Of a stretch of 32,301 nt of DNA, positions 6,595 to 15,012 are shown piece by piece. The first letter of the stretch is position 1. The number at the start of each line of letters is the position of its first letter. The stretch comes from Clostridia bacterium (GTDB lineage Bacteria; Bacillota; Clostridia; Oscillospirales; CAG-272). The notes below the pieces were generated by a model. It did no database searches and was not told where the DNA came from. It saw only the letters and a program-made list of their open reading frames with translations. The stretch covers positions 1 to 32,301 of the forward strand of contig JAFQWY010000179.1 of NCBI GenBank assembly GCA_017407225.1, in the 5' to 3' direction. Made by a program: the position numbers and the translations under genes.

Positions 6595-8316
6595 TCACGC
6601 CTCCTTCCGGTACTGGGATTCGTAGATTTCGCGGTAGACTTCGCAGGTTTCAAGCAGTTCATCATGTCTGCCGATGCCTGCGATATGTCCGTCGTCAAGC
6701 ACCACGATTTTGTCCGCGTGCTGAATGGACGAAGTTCTCTGGGACACGATAACGGTGGCGGGACGATAGGAAAGATTTGCCAGATCCCGTCTCAGTGCCG
6801 CGTCGGTTGCAAAGTCGAGAGCGGAGGCGGAGTCGTCAAGGATGAGAATCCCGGGCTTCCGCACCAGTGCTCTGGCAATCGTAAGCCGCTGACGCTGACC
6901 GCCGGAGAAATTCCGACCGTTCTGCTCCACTTGAGCATCCAGTCCGCCGGATTTCGCCTTCAGAACGTCGCTGCCCTGTGCGAGCTTCACGGCCTCCAGA
7001 AGATCCTCGTCGGATGCGTCGGCGTTTCCCCATTTCAGGTTGTCCCGGATGGTACCCTTGAACAGAACCGCCTTCTGCAGGACATAGCCGATCTTGTCCC
7101 GGAGCACATCCGCCGGATAATCCCGCACATCCGCGCCGTTTACCAGCACCTGGCCGGATGTGGCATCGTAGAACCGGGGAATCAGGCTCACAAGGGAGGT
7201 TTTGCCGCATCCGGTACCGCCGATGATGCCCACGGTTTCGCCCCGTCCCACGGTGAAGGTGATGCCGTCCAGTGCCGCATCGCTTCCTTCGGTATAGTTG
7301 AGGGATACGCCGCGGAACTCGATGGCGGGAGCGGAATCGTCCTCAGCGGGAGCGGTGTCCGCAAAGGCCATGGCAGGCTCGGTTTCGATGATTTCATCAA
7401 TCCGCTTCATGCAGGTGATGAACTTGGAGATGCTGATGATGAGGTTGGCGAACTTGATCAGCTCCACCAGAATCTGGGTCATGTAGTTGTAGAGCGCAAC
7501 CGCTTCGCCGGTGGTGAGGGATCCGGTGTTGACCTTGGCACCGGAAACGTGCAGCAGAACGATGATGCCCGCGTTGAGAATCACGAAGGTCATGGGATTC
7601 ATCAGGGCGGAAATCTGACCCGCGAACTGCTGCCGCTTGTTGAGCATTTCGTTGTGGGTGGCGAACTTTTCCCTCTCGCTGTCCTCCATGCCGAACGCCC
7701 GGATCACTCTTGCTCCGGACAGGTTTTCCCTTGTGGTGCCGGTGAGGGAGTCCAGCTCGTTCTGCACCCGTTTGTAGGCGGGCACGGAGCCGAGGATGAT
7801 GCCGAAGACCACCACGGAGAGGATGGCGATGACGATGAGGAAGATCAGCGCGGACTTCACGTCAAGGGTGAATGCCATAATCATGGCGCCGAACACCACA
7901 AATGGAGAACGGAGCAGAAGTCTCAGGGCAAGGTTGATGCCGTTCTGCACCTGATTCAGATCTCCCGTCAGACGGGTGATGAGAGTGGGCACGCCGATTC
8001 TGTCGAGGTCGGTGAAGGACAGCTTCCCGATGTGCTCGAACAGAGCGTGTCTCAGATGTGTGGTGCATCCCACCGCCGCTCTCGCCGCAAAATACTGTGC
8101 GATCAGGGAGCAGGTGATGCCGATGACGCCCAGGGCAATGAGAAGCCCGAACCGCTGCAGGATGTAGCCTTTGTCGCCGGATGCGATGCCGTAGTCCACC
8201 AGATCCGCCACCACAAGGGGGACGAACAGCTCGAACATGGCTTCCAGCAGCTTGAACAGCGGTCCGAGGATGGACTGCACCGTGTACAGCTTCATGTATC
8301 GGAATAGGTTTTTCAA
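6595..8316 (-). CDS. ABC exporter half-transporter, permease plus ATPase (first subunit, degenerate ATP site)
   Basis: A 573-residue half-transporter encoded upstream of its partner. The membrane domain is about residues 10-300. Walker A GGTGCGKT is at about 366-373, the Q-loop is YVLQKAVLFKG, and the signature is an intact FSGGQ (about 467). Walker B is LILDDSASALD (about 489), with Asp in place of the catalytic Glu. The H-loop position reads VSQRTSS, with Gln in place of His. These two changes, together with the partner's LSAGQ, are the known pattern of asymmetric heterodimeric exporters. Translation probably starts at the TTG at 8316 (MKNLFRYMKLY) behind GAAAGGAA. An internal ATG at 8295 is possible but would cut the usual N-terminus. 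Confidence 0.92.
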   Translation of the reverse strand: MKNLFRYMKLYTVQSILGPLFKLLEAMFELFVPLVVADLVDYGIASGDKGYILQRFGLLIALGVIGITCSLIAQYFAARAAVGCTTHLRHALFEHIGKLSFTDLDRIGVPTLITRLTGDLNQVQNGINLALRLLLRSPFVVFGAMIMAFTLDVKSALIFLIVIAILSVVVFGIILGSVPAYKRVQNELDSLTGTTRENLSGARVIRAFGMEDSEREKFATHNEMLNKRQQFAGQISALMNPMTFVILNAGIIVLLHVSGAKVNTGSLTTGEAVALYNYMTQILVELIKFANLIISISKFITCMKRIDEIIETEPAMAFADTAPAEDDSAPAIEFRGVSLNYTEGSDAALDGITFTVGRGETVGIIGGTGCGKTSLVSLIPRFYDATSGQVLVNGADVRDYPADVLRDKIGYVLQKAVLFKGTIRDNLKWGNADASDEDLLEAVKLAQGSDVLKAKSGGLDAQVEQNGRNFSGGQRQRLTIARALVRKPGILILDDSASALDFATDAALRRDLANLSYRPATVIVSQRTSSIQHADKIVVLDDGHIAGIGRHDELLETCEVYREIYESQYRKEA

Positions 8317-8349
8317 AGTCTTGGATTCCTTTCGGTAGTATTACCCTGC

Positions 8350-8378
8350 ATTATAGCATAAATGAAGGAAAAGTGCAA
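8350..8378 (-). promoter_or_regulatory. sigma-A promoter of the ABC exporter operon
   Basis: On the minus strand TTGCAC (8373-8378) and TATAAT (8350-8355) are separated by 17 bases, about 34 bases upstream of the TTG start at 8316. No regulator gene lies nearby. Confidence 0.8.
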
Positions 8379-8388
8379 GGCAAAACGA

Positions 8389-8414
8389 AAAGCCCTGCGT
8401 GAAAACAGGACTTT
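8389..8414 (-). terminator. terminator of the solute-binding protein/glycosidase operon
   Basis: On the minus strand AAAGTCCTG (8406-8414) pairs with CAGGGCTTT (8389-8397), including one G-U pair, around an 8-nt loop, followed by TCGTTTT. It lies 10 bases after the stop of the gene at 8424-9836 and just upstream of the next promoter. Confidence 0.72.
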
Positions 8415-8423
8415 CCGGATGAT

Positions 8424-9836
8424 TCATGCCATCTTTCCGCCGAGGGCGTACACATGGGCATCCTTCAGCTCAAACCGGATGGTACCGCACTTCCCCGCGA
8501 TGCCGTCGAAATGAAGCTCCCGGGACAGCTCGTTTCCGTAGATCTCATCGGTCTGACCGAGAATACTGCCGTCCGCGTCAAGCACCGTCACCTTCACATA
8601 CCCGAACGCGGCGGTGGAGTAGTTGAGGAAGAAGGTGTCCGTTTCAAATGCCAGCGGCTTTGTCTCGAAGGATCCGCCGTAGTACCCTGCGTATACCGAT
8701 GCGAAGCGGTACCGGGTCACGGAATAACACCAGATGCCGTCGTCGTCCCAGACGTAGTTCTGCATGGTGTACATCAGGAAATCGTTCCCCCTCTCGATGA
8801 TGCCGGAGAGGAAGATGAAATTCCGGTGGGTCCATTCGTGGGAGTGGAGTCCCGGCGCGATCCATGCTTCGGGGAAGGTTCTGTCCCAGTGCACCCCGTC
8901 ACGGGAAGTCATGAAGGTGCAGTCGGACACGCCCTTTGAGGTTGCGCCTTCCACAATGGCAGGACGGGATTCGTTGTACCGCATGGGCACGGACACCAGA
9001 ATATGCTCCGCTCCCGGGATCACGTTGGCGGCGTTGGTGTAGAAATGCTCCGAGATCTCCGGCATGCCGGGGTATTCGTTGCCGACAGGCTCCGTCCAGT
9101 GGATGAAGTCTTCCGATGTGCAGGACTGGATGGCGCGGTATCCGGTGTAGCCCTTCCCCAGCCAGTACCGGGAATAGCATCGGTACACGCCGGCGTTTTT
9201 GTCGTAGAACGAGATGTTCATGGAGTCGAACAGCCCTTTTGTGACCACCGGTTCCTCGCAGAGTTTGTGCCAGTGGATGCCGTCGGGGCTGCCGAATGCG
9301 TACAGTCCGCCGAAATGCTCCAGACCGGCCACCGCCTTGTACTTCTCATCGGGCTTTGCCGCCGGATTGGGGTCGAGAAATCCGCCGAAATTGTGGCAGA
9401 ATCCGTCCATGCGGACAATGTTGTTCTCCGTGATGCCGCCGTAGGAGATTTCGTTGACCGCCGGGCGTGTGAAGTGCAGTCCGTCCCCGCTGTACGCGAT
9501 GCAGGCGGTCTGCTTCTCGGACAGGTCGCTGTTTCCAAGCCCCGGGAATCCCCGGTAGAACATCTTCACGGTGCCGTTGTCCTCGAATACGGTCATGCCG
9601 AGACTTCCCTTGTCCTCCCAGGGCAGATCAAATCCCAGCACCTTTCCCCGGCATACGGGACGGTTGATGGTGAGGGCTGCGTTCTCCGTCTTTGCGATGA
9701 GGTAATTGTCCACAAGGGGTTCGATGCGCTTTCCGAATGTTATCATGTCCGCAGTGCGGCACCCATCCGTCCGCATCCGCTCTTCCCGAACAGTTTCGTT
9801 CAGTGCCCGCTCAGCGTTCATTTGATTCGTTTTCAT
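8424..9836 (-). CDS. five-bladed beta-propeller glycosidase-like protein (GH32/GH43 superfamily type)
   Basis: A 470-residue protein with no signal peptide. After a ~35-residue leader it has RIEPLVDNYLIAKTENAALT, then repeating blade-like segments: FEDNGTVKMFYRGFPG, IAYSGDGLHFTRP, YAFGSPDGIHWHKL, SCTSEDFIHWTEP and MTSRDGVHWDR. The repeated S-x-D-G-x-x-W pattern is that of five-bladed propeller glycosidases related to GH32, GH43 and GH117. A C-terminal beta domain (from about residue 375) contains LDADGSILGQTDEI. The exact GH family and catalytic residues could not be fixed by eye. GAGAGGAG precedes the ATG. It is the second gene of an operon with the solute-binding protein and probably acts on the same glycan. 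Confidence 0.65.
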   Translation of the reverse strand: MKTNQMNAERALNETVREERMRTDGCRTADMITFGKRIEPLVDNYLIAKTENAALTINRPVCRGKVLGFDLPWEDKGSLGMTVFEDNGTVKMFYRGFPGLGNSDLSEKQTACIAYSGDGLHFTRPAVNEISYGGITENNIVRMDGFCHNFGGFLDPNPAAKPDEKYKAVAGLEHFGGLYAFGSPDGIHWHKLCEEPVVTKGLFDSMNISFYDKNAGVYRCYSRYWLGKGYTGYRAIQSCTSEDFIHWTEPVGNEYPGMPEISEHFYTNAANVIPGAEHILVSVPMRYNESRPAIVEGATSKGVSDCTFMTSRDGVHWDRTFPEAWIAPGLHSHEWTHRNFIFLSGIIERGNDFLMYTMQNYVWDDDGIWCYSVTRYRFASVYAGYYGGSFETKPLAFETDTFFLNYSTAAFGYVKVTVLDADGSILGQTDEIYGNELSRELHFDGIAGKCGTIRFELKDAHVYALGGKMA

Positions 9837-9872
9837 GTCAAGTCTCCTCTCAAATGTTTGTCAGATATAAAG

Positions 9873-9909
9873 CAGCACCCCGGAGGCGCAGAGATCCCCC
9901 GAGGTGCTG
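9873..9909 (-). other. intergenic hairpin between solute-binding protein and glycosidase genes
   Basis: CAGCACC and GGTGCTG (9873-9879 with 9903-9909) form a perfect 7-bp stem, with further G/C-rich pairing inside. Read on the minus strand it is followed by only three T. It is therefore better seen as an mRNA-stabilising or attenuating hairpin that could raise the upstream gene's share of the transcript than as a full terminator. Confidence 0.55.
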
Positions 9910-9918
9910 AAAAGGTCA

Positions 9919-11427
9919 TTATTCTTCGTCCGAGTAGAAGGAGTACAGTTTCTCCAGCTTCTTCTCGAGAGGTCTCTGAGCTGACTTCAGGCTGGATGCC
10001 AGATTGGGGTTGTTTTCGTAGAGACAGTAGCGGAACATATAGGGCAGGTTGGCCAGATATTCGCCGAACTGGAAGGAGAACTCGAACACACGTCCTTCCA
10101 TGATCAGATCGATCATTTCTGCGGTGACAGCATCTTCGGAGTACTTGCCCTTCAGAGCGGCATCAAAGAATTCGGGATATACGGTCTTGTAGGTTTCCGC
10201 ATTGAGGACTTCCATCATAATTCCGACGAATTCGTAGCTGTCTTCGGGCAGGGTCTTGGGCGTGCCGAATACGGAGTGCTGGTCCATGGAGATGGTGTGG
10301 TAGGCGGGCTGCGCTTCATCGTACTTGGGGAAAGGAAGGATGCCGTATGAAAATTCCACATCGCGGAGGCGGGCATAGCAGTCGTCGAACAGCAGGGGCT
10401 GGATCGCAATGTTGCCGGAGGTGAATTCCGCGCGGCCTTCGTTTTCATCCTCATACTTGTGGGCACCGGGGGTTTCATAAACCAGAGTGATGAGTTTGTT
10501 CAGCGTGTTGTACACCTTTTCGGAGCCGAGGCTGATCACCAGCTTGCCGTCTTCCATGGAAGTAACCTTTTCGCCGACTGCGGTTACCCATACGTCGTTG
10601 CCGTAATATCTCCAGTATGCAAAGCCGAAGGTATCGCCGGCGTCGTCCTTGCCGTTGCCGTTGTTGTCTGCATGAATGGAAGAAGCTACTTCGGTCAGCT
10701 TGTCAATGGTCCATGTGCCTTCCTTGACATAACCATACATAGTATCGGAGGAATAGCCGTAGTCCTCCATCAGATCCATGTTGTAGAACATCGCGTATGT
10801 ATAGCGCATACCGGTAATGGAAAGGTCGCCGATGATGCAGTAGAGCTTGCCGTTGATGGTGGAGGCGTCGTTGGAAACCTTGTTCCACCAGGGCTGGTTC
10901 TGATCGATCATGGGAATCTTATTCCAGTCAAGGTAGTTGCCGTTGGAAAACGGCACATACGCCTTGTATTCGAAGTGGTCAACCAATTCAACGCTGTCTT
11001 CACCGGCGAGAACCAGGGCGTCGATGGAGCTGTAGGGTGCGGGATCGATTATGGTTTCGATGGTGACATCAAAGCGGTCCTCGATGCGGAGGTTTCTGTT
11101 GTAAACCGCGTCGTTGGTGCTCTCGCCGGTCAGCTCTTCCACGCGGAACTGATATTCCTTGGAGTCGGTGGTCATAACGCGGAATGCCTTGCCGTCATAG
11201 GATCTTTCGGGAAGATTGTCCGGGATGGCCGCGCGCTTTTCCAGATCGGTCAGTTCCCTTTCGGTTTCCGGGACATCGGTTTCCGGGACATCGGTTTCCT
11301 CGGTAACTGCGGGAGTTTCGGCAGCGGGCGCGTCGGTGTCGCCGGTGTTTTCGGGCGTTTCGGAGCAGGCGGTCACAAGAAGCATCTGTGCGGCCAGCAG
11401 GAACGCGATCACTCTCTTGAATTTCAT
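9919..11427 (-). CDS. extracellular solute-binding lipoprotein (ABC sugar-uptake type)
   Basis: A 502-residue secreted lipoprotein. The signal peptide ends in LLVTAC with the lipidated cysteine at residue 21. A flexible acidic linker (about 22-60) contains a tandem TDVPE repeat. The mature domain starts around RSYDGKAFRVMTTDSKEYQF and has the aromatic-rich look of family 1 solute-binding proteins (ITGMRYTYAMFYNMDLMEDYG, IQPLLFDDCYARLRDVEFSYGILPFPKYDE). DNNGNGKDDAGD is an EF-hand/dockerin-like calcium loop. Such proteins capture oligosaccharides for an ABC importer, but no permease or ATPase genes for uptake are nearby, so its partners must be elsewhere. AAGGAGA precedes the ATG. A strong promoter and a perfect palindrome lie upstream. 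Confidence 0.85.
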   Translation of the reverse strand: MKFKRVIAFLLAAQMLLVTACSETPENTGDTDAPAAETPAVTEETDVPETDVPETERELTDLEKRAAIPDNLPERSYDGKAFRVMTTDSKEYQFRVEELTGESTNDAVYNRNLRIEDRFDVTIETIIDPAPYSSIDALVLAGEDSVELVDHFEYKAYVPFSNGNYLDWNKIPMIDQNQPWWNKVSNDASTINGKLYCIIGDLSITGMRYTYAMFYNMDLMEDYGYSSDTMYGYVKEGTWTIDKLTEVASSIHADNNGNGKDDAGDTFGFAYWRYYGNDVWVTAVGEKVTSMEDGKLVISLGSEKVYNTLNKLITLVYETPGAHKYEDENEGRAEFTSGNIAIQPLLFDDCYARLRDVEFSYGILPFPKYDEAQPAYHTISMDQHSVFGTPKTLPEDSYEFVGIMMEVLNAETYKTVYPEFFDAALKGKYSEDAVTAEMIDLIMEGRVFEFSFQFGEYLANLPYMFRYCLYENNPNLASSLKSAQRPLEKKLEKLYSFYSDEE

Positions 11428-11453
11428 GGGAGTTCTCCTTTTTGATATGAATT

Positions 11454-11477
11454 GGATACAACTTTGGTATTGTATCC
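11454..11477. promoter_or_regulatory. palindromic operator GGATACAA-N8-TTGTATCC
   Basis: Perfect 8-bp inverted arms at 11454-11461 and 11470-11477 are separated by 8 bases. They directly abut the -10 box of the minus-strand promoter and cover its transcription start. The position and symmetry suit repressor control of the solute-binding protein operon. No regulator gene lies in the window. Confidence 0.7.
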
Positions 11478-11506
11478 ATTATAGCAAAGATCCGTTGTCA
11501 AGTCAA
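11478..11506 (-). promoter_or_regulatory. sigma-A promoter of the solute-binding protein operon
   Basis: On the minus strand TTGACT (11501-11506) and TATAAT (11478-11483) are separated by 17 bases, about 50 bases upstream of the ATG at 11427. The operator palindrome is immediately downstream. Confidence 0.85.
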
Positions 11507-11556
11507 TGGCGGCGGCGTAAAATCCCCGTGGGATCCATCCGGAATTTGTGCAACAT

Positions 11557-11604
11557 CCCGAATTTCGGGGACGGATTTTGGCATTTCTGCGGATTCCAAA
11601 ATCC
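11557..11604. promoter_or_regulatory. two inverted repeats upstream of the alpha-galactosidase-like gene
   Basis: CCCGAA-T-TTCGGG is a perfect 13-bp palindrome at 11557-11569. Directly after it, GGATTTTGG (11573-11581) and CCAAAATCC (11596-11604) form perfect 9-bp arms 14 bases apart that overlap the -35 region of the plus-strand promoter. They are probably regulator-binding sites. They differ in sequence from the palindrome at 11454-11477, so the two divergent operons may answer to different regulators. Confidence 0.55.
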
Positions 11605-11622
11605 CGGCAAAAACGATATAAT
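11594..11622 (+). promoter_or_regulatory. promoter of the plus-strand glycoside hydrolase operon
   Basis: A perfect TATAAT at 11617-11622 is preceded 17 bases upstream by a weak -35 element (TTCCAA, 11594-11599). The ATG at 11651 follows after 28 bases, with AGGAGA at 11641-11646. The poor -35 fits a promoter that needs an activator. Confidence 0.6.
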
Positions 11623-11650
11623 GAAAGAAAAACCTCAACAAGGAGATACT

Positions 11651-13333
11651 ATGGTCAATATCAGAACAAACGCATACGAGCTGGCAGTGGAAAACGCGAA
11701 GATCGGCGTGATTCTCGACGGCACCATGACCGCACGGCTGGACATCCGCTCCGCGGTGCATCAGACCAACGACGCGAACGAAACCGTGAAGGATGTGGAA
11801 AAGGACATTCCCTCCCTCCTCTCCTGCGAAAAGGACGGTGCTGTGACCACCTTCGTCTGGAAAAACAGAAGTTCCCTCTGGGACGAAAAAATCTACACCC
11901 TCATCTGCGATCCCCTGCGCTTTACGTTCAAGGTGACGGTAAAGGGTCACGGACGGGTGGACGGCGTGGAATACTTCACCGGGGATGTGACCGAACCGGG
12001 TCACGGCAGTGATTACGAATTCTCCCACGGATTCACCCCCTGCATTTCCTGGTACAATAAGGAAGACTATTACTTCAAGGCGTCCGAGCCCTGCCACCGC
12101 TGGTCCGTGCTGATGGTTCCGCCCATGTTCTGCTACGCATTCCGCTGCGAACGGATGACCCGTCAGCTGATGCTGGGTCTTGTCGCACAGCGCGGCGAGC
12201 ACAATTTCCACTCCTTCGACTACAATCCCACCTCCTCCCTCTGGAAATACGGCTTCTACCTCTCCACCGATCAGCACGGGCACACCCTCGTTGACGGGCA
12301 GTGGGAAGCTCCCGCCATCATCGGCACCGGTGCGGAGGACGAATTTGAAGCCATGAAGAAGTATTCCGCGTACTACTTCTCCTCCGGCATCGCAAAGACC
12401 AAAAAGGCAGCCGTTCCGCCGAAATTCTGGCACGGTCCCATCGCCTGCGGATGGATCGAGCAGATGGCGCACCCGGAAATTCCGATTTCCATGGTGGATC
12501 TGGCGAGAGAATCCCTGTATGAGATGTATCTGGACAGGCTCCATGCCGCAGGTCTGTACCCCCGGTGCCTGATTATTGACGACAAATGGCAGACTGAATA
12601 CTGCACCGATGCGGCAAATCCCGAAAAATGGCCGGATCTGCGTGCCTTTGTGGACAAGCGCCACGCGGAAGGCATCCACACCATGCTGTGGTTCAAGATC
12701 TTCGACCCGGAAGGTCTGACCGACGAAGCCACCGTCACCTCCAGGCAGAGCGGAAAGCGGGTGGATGTATCCCATCCCAAATTCCTCCGGGTGCTGGACG
12801 AGGCGCTGTACCGGATCTTCTCCTCCGATGAAGGCTGCTACGACTGCGACGGCATCAAGATCGACTACGCCTTCCAGATCCCGATCGGACGGGAATTCCG
12901 GACCTATTCCGGCAAGTACGGCGTGGAATGGCTGTACGAATTCCAGCTGCACATCTACGAAACCGTCAAGAAGATCAAGCCCCACGCCATCATCAACTGC
13001 TCCCCCTGCCATCCCTACTTCGCACACATCTGCGACCAGGGACGGCTTCACGACTACGATCCTTCAAACCGCAACTGCCGGGAAGACATGGAATTCCGGG
13101 GAAAGATGTTCTCCATCGCCATGCCGGACACGCTCCTTGACACCGACAACGCCGGCTTCAACACCACCCGGGACACCATGCGCTGGATGCTCCATCAGGA
13201 TCTCACCGGCATCCCGGATATCTACTGCGTCTCTCCCCTGCCCCGCTTCGGCATGACCGAGGGGGATCTCTCAGAGCTTGCACAGATGTGGAAGGAATAC
13301 ACCGACCGCATCGACGCCATGTACGAAGAATAA
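11651..13333 (+). CDS. alpha-galactosidase-like glycoside hydrolase (GH36/GH31-type barrel)
   Basis: A 560-residue protein without a signal peptide. An N-terminal beta-sandwich-like region (about 1-240) precedes a TIM barrel. Barrel motifs are RCLIIDDKWQ (about 304-313), GIHTMLWFKIFDPEG (about 341-355) and DGIKIDYAF (400-408), where D405 sits in the K-x-D nucleophile position of GH36/GH31-like enzymes. LLDTDNAGFNTTRD (about 496) is a candidate region for the acid/base residue. The fold is therefore of the retaining alpha-glycosidase type, probably alpha-galactosidase-like, but linkage and sugar are not certain. The ATG at 11651 has AGGAGA at 11641-11646. It is the first gene of a four-gene operon with a GH5 enzyme, a membrane protein and a PHP protein. 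Confidence 0.72.
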   Translation: MVNIRTNAYELAVENAKIGVILDGTMTARLDIRSAVHQTNDANETVKDVEKDIPSLLSCEKDGAVTTFVWKNRSSLWDEKIYTLICDPLRFTFKVTVKGHGRVDGVEYFTGDVTEPGHGSDYEFSHGFTPCISWYNKEDYYFKASEPCHRWSVLMVPPMFCYAFRCERMTRQLMLGLVAQRGEHNFHSFDYNPTSSLWKYGFYLSTDQHGHTLVDGQWEAPAIIGTGAEDEFEAMKKYSAYYFSSGIAKTKKAAVPPKFWHGPIACGWIEQMAHPEIPISMVDLARESLYEMYLDRLHAAGLYPRCLIIDDKWQTEYCTDAANPEKWPDLRAFVDKRHAEGIHTMLWFKIFDPEGLTDEATVTSRQSGKRVDVSHPKFLRVLDEALYRIFSSDEGCYDCDGIKIDYAFQIPIGREFRTYSGKYGVEWLYEFQLHIYETVKKIKPHAIINCSPCHPYFAHICDQGRLHDYDPSNRNCREDMEFRGKMFSIAMPDTLLDTDNAGFNTTRDTMRWMLHQDLTGIPDIYCVSPLPRFGMTEGDLSELAQMWKEYTDRIDAMYEE

Positions 13334-13365
13334 TCACATTACAGAAATACGGACAGGAGGCAGCC

Positions 13366-14385
13366 ATGAGACTTGACGGATACATGACCGGATGCAACCT
13401 GGGTCACTGGATTTCCCAGTACGGCTCAAAGGGTCAGGAGCATCACGACACCTACATCACCGAACCGGATTTCGAGCGGATGGCAGAATGGGGGATCGAC
13501 CATGTCCGTCTCCCGGTGGATTACTTCATCTTCGAGCACGACGACAATCCGGGGGTTTATCTGGATTACGGTCTGAAATACATCGACAATTCGATTGCAT
13601 GGGCGAAAAAGTACGGTCTGAATCTGGTTCTGGATCTGCACCACGCGCCGGGCTTCTTCTTCGGCAACGGGGAGAAAAACAACCTGTTCACCAGCCGGGA
13701 CAGTCAGAACCGCTTCATCGGAATCTGGAAATTCTTCGCCGGACGCTATGCCGACGAGGGGGACAATGTGCGCTTTGAGCTGCTGAACGAGCTGGTCTGG
13801 GACAACTCCGACCCGTGGAACGCCCTGTGGCAGGAAACATCGGAGGAAATCTTCCGGATCACCCCGCACCGCAGGGTCATCGTGGGAGGAAACCGGTGGA
13901 ACTCCGTGCAGGAGCTGAAGAACCTCACCGTTTCGGAAAATCCGAACATCATGTACACCTTCCATATGTACGAGCCGTTCCTGTTCTCCCATCAGCGTGC
14001 GTCGTGGATCGAGAATCATCGGAATTACACGAAGCCCGTGACCTATCCCTACTGCGTGGAGGATCACCGGGGCTACTACAACGGCTGGACTCCGGAAGGA
14101 CTGAGCGAGGGCGGAATGTTTGACAAAGAATTCCTGCGCCGCTTCATGCAGCCTGCCTTTGATTTCATTGAGAAGAACGGCCGTCCCCTGTATCTGGGCG
14201 AATACGGCGCCATTGCCGGAGGGGACACGGACTCCATGGTCAACTGGTACAACGATGTGGCGGATCTCTGTCTGGAGCACGGCATCGGACGGTCCGTCTG
14301 GAGCTACCGGGGATTTGCCACCGTCACCACCCCCGACAATCAGCCCGGAGACGAGCGCATCCTCCGCGCCATTACAAGAAAATGA
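13366..14385 (+). CDS. GH5-type glycoside hydrolase (cellulase family)
   Basis: A 339-residue (beta/alpha)8 hydrolase. It begins MRLDGYMTGCNLGHWISQYG, then has HVRLPVDYFIFE and LVLDLHHAPG. E142 in RFELLNELV is the acid/base glutamate, YTFHMYEPFLF carries the conserved His/Tyr, and E279 in LYLGEYGAI is the nucleophile. This is the standard GH5 set of catalytic residues. No signal peptide is present, so it should act inside the cell on imported oligosaccharides, probably beta-linked gluco- or mannosides. A perfect AGGAGG at 13355-13360 sits 5 bases before the ATG. The stop overlaps the start of the next gene by 4 bases (ATGA). Confidence 0.88.
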   Translation: MRLDGYMTGCNLGHWISQYGSKGQEHHDTYITEPDFERMAEWGIDHVRLPVDYFIFEHDDNPGVYLDYGLKYIDNSIAWAKKYGLNLVLDLHHAPGFFFGNGEKNNLFTSRDSQNRFIGIWKFFAGRYADEGDNVRFELLNELVWDNSDPWNALWQETSEEIFRITPHRRVIVGGNRWNSVQELKNLTVSENPNIMYTFHMYEPFLFSHQRASWIENHRNYTKPVTYPYCVEDHRGYYNGWTPEGLSEGGMFDKEFLRRFMQPAFDFIEKNGRPLYLGEYGAIAGGDTDSMVNWYNDVADLCLEHGIGRSVWSYRGFATVTTPDNQPGDERILRAITRK

Positions 14386-14999
14386 ACGAAAACACAAGAA
14401 AATACACCGTCCCCGTCATCGATCAGGCACATTTTCTCCTGCAGATGGCGGGAGGTGCCATGATCGGCTACTTCATCTACTATGTGGTCTTCGGCATCGC
14501 ACAGCAGTTCGCCTATGATGCCTTCATGAATTCCTCCGCCAAGGAGTACGAACCGTCCCTTGCCATGACCATCTTCACCAATCTGCTGAGCTTTCTCTGC
14601 TATTATGCGGTTCCCTTCCTGTTTCAGGGGTGGTTTGTGCGGATCAAGGGGGGCGACCACTACGAAAAAACCGATGAGCCCTGCCGCTGGCTGAAAAAGG
14701 GGCTGGAATACACCCTGCCGGGAACGGTCATCTACGCCGTGGTCATGATCGTGTACTACCTGATCGGACTGGGGGTGCTGTGCATTCCGCCCATGCAGAT
14801 CACGGTGCTGATTCAGCTGCTGCTCCCCCTGCCCACCGCTCCGGGATATGTGCTGTGCACCCTTCTCTATCTGGCGGCGCACACGGGACTGCTTCTTCTG
14901 GTGTACCGTCACGCATGGCTCGGCTGGAAGGCGGAGACGGAAACCGGACGGGTCACCATGAACATGGACGATGTTGCCGACTACAGACCGAAAAAGTAA
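14382..14999 (+). CDS. integral membrane protein of unknown function
   Basis: A 205-residue protein with about four hydrophobic segments: MAGGAMIGYFIYYVVFGIA (about 22-40), MTIFTNLLSFLCYYAVPFLF (about 62-82), GTVIYAVVMIVYYLIGLGVL (about 114-133) and a long C-terminal pair LIQLLLPLPTAPGYVLCTLLYLAAHTGLLLLVY. It ends in a charged tail with DYRPKK. I recognise no family. The start overlaps the GH5 stop codon (ATGA) without its own clear ribosome-binding site, so it is translationally coupled. Its place in a glycoside hydrolase operon suggests a membrane role linked to glycan use, but there is no transporter signature. Confidence 0.8.
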   Translation: MNENTRKYTVPVIDQAHFLLQMAGGAMIGYFIYYVVFGIAQQFAYDAFMNSSAKEYEPSLAMTIFTNLLSFLCYYAVPFLFQGWFVRIKGGDHYEKTDEPCRWLKKGLEYTLPGTVIYAVVMIVYYLIGLGVLCIPPMQITVLIQLLLPLPTAPGYVLCTLLYLAAHTGLLLLVYRHAWLGWKAETETGRVTMNMDDVADYRPKK

Positions 15000-15012
15000 A
15001 CGAGGCAGAACT

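Noticed and set aside
4825..8307. A 1160-codon open frame on the plus strand
   Set aside because: It lies exactly antisense to the two ABC exporter genes, whose motifs are unmistakable. It is an effect of GC-rich third codon positions and shows no recognisable domain.
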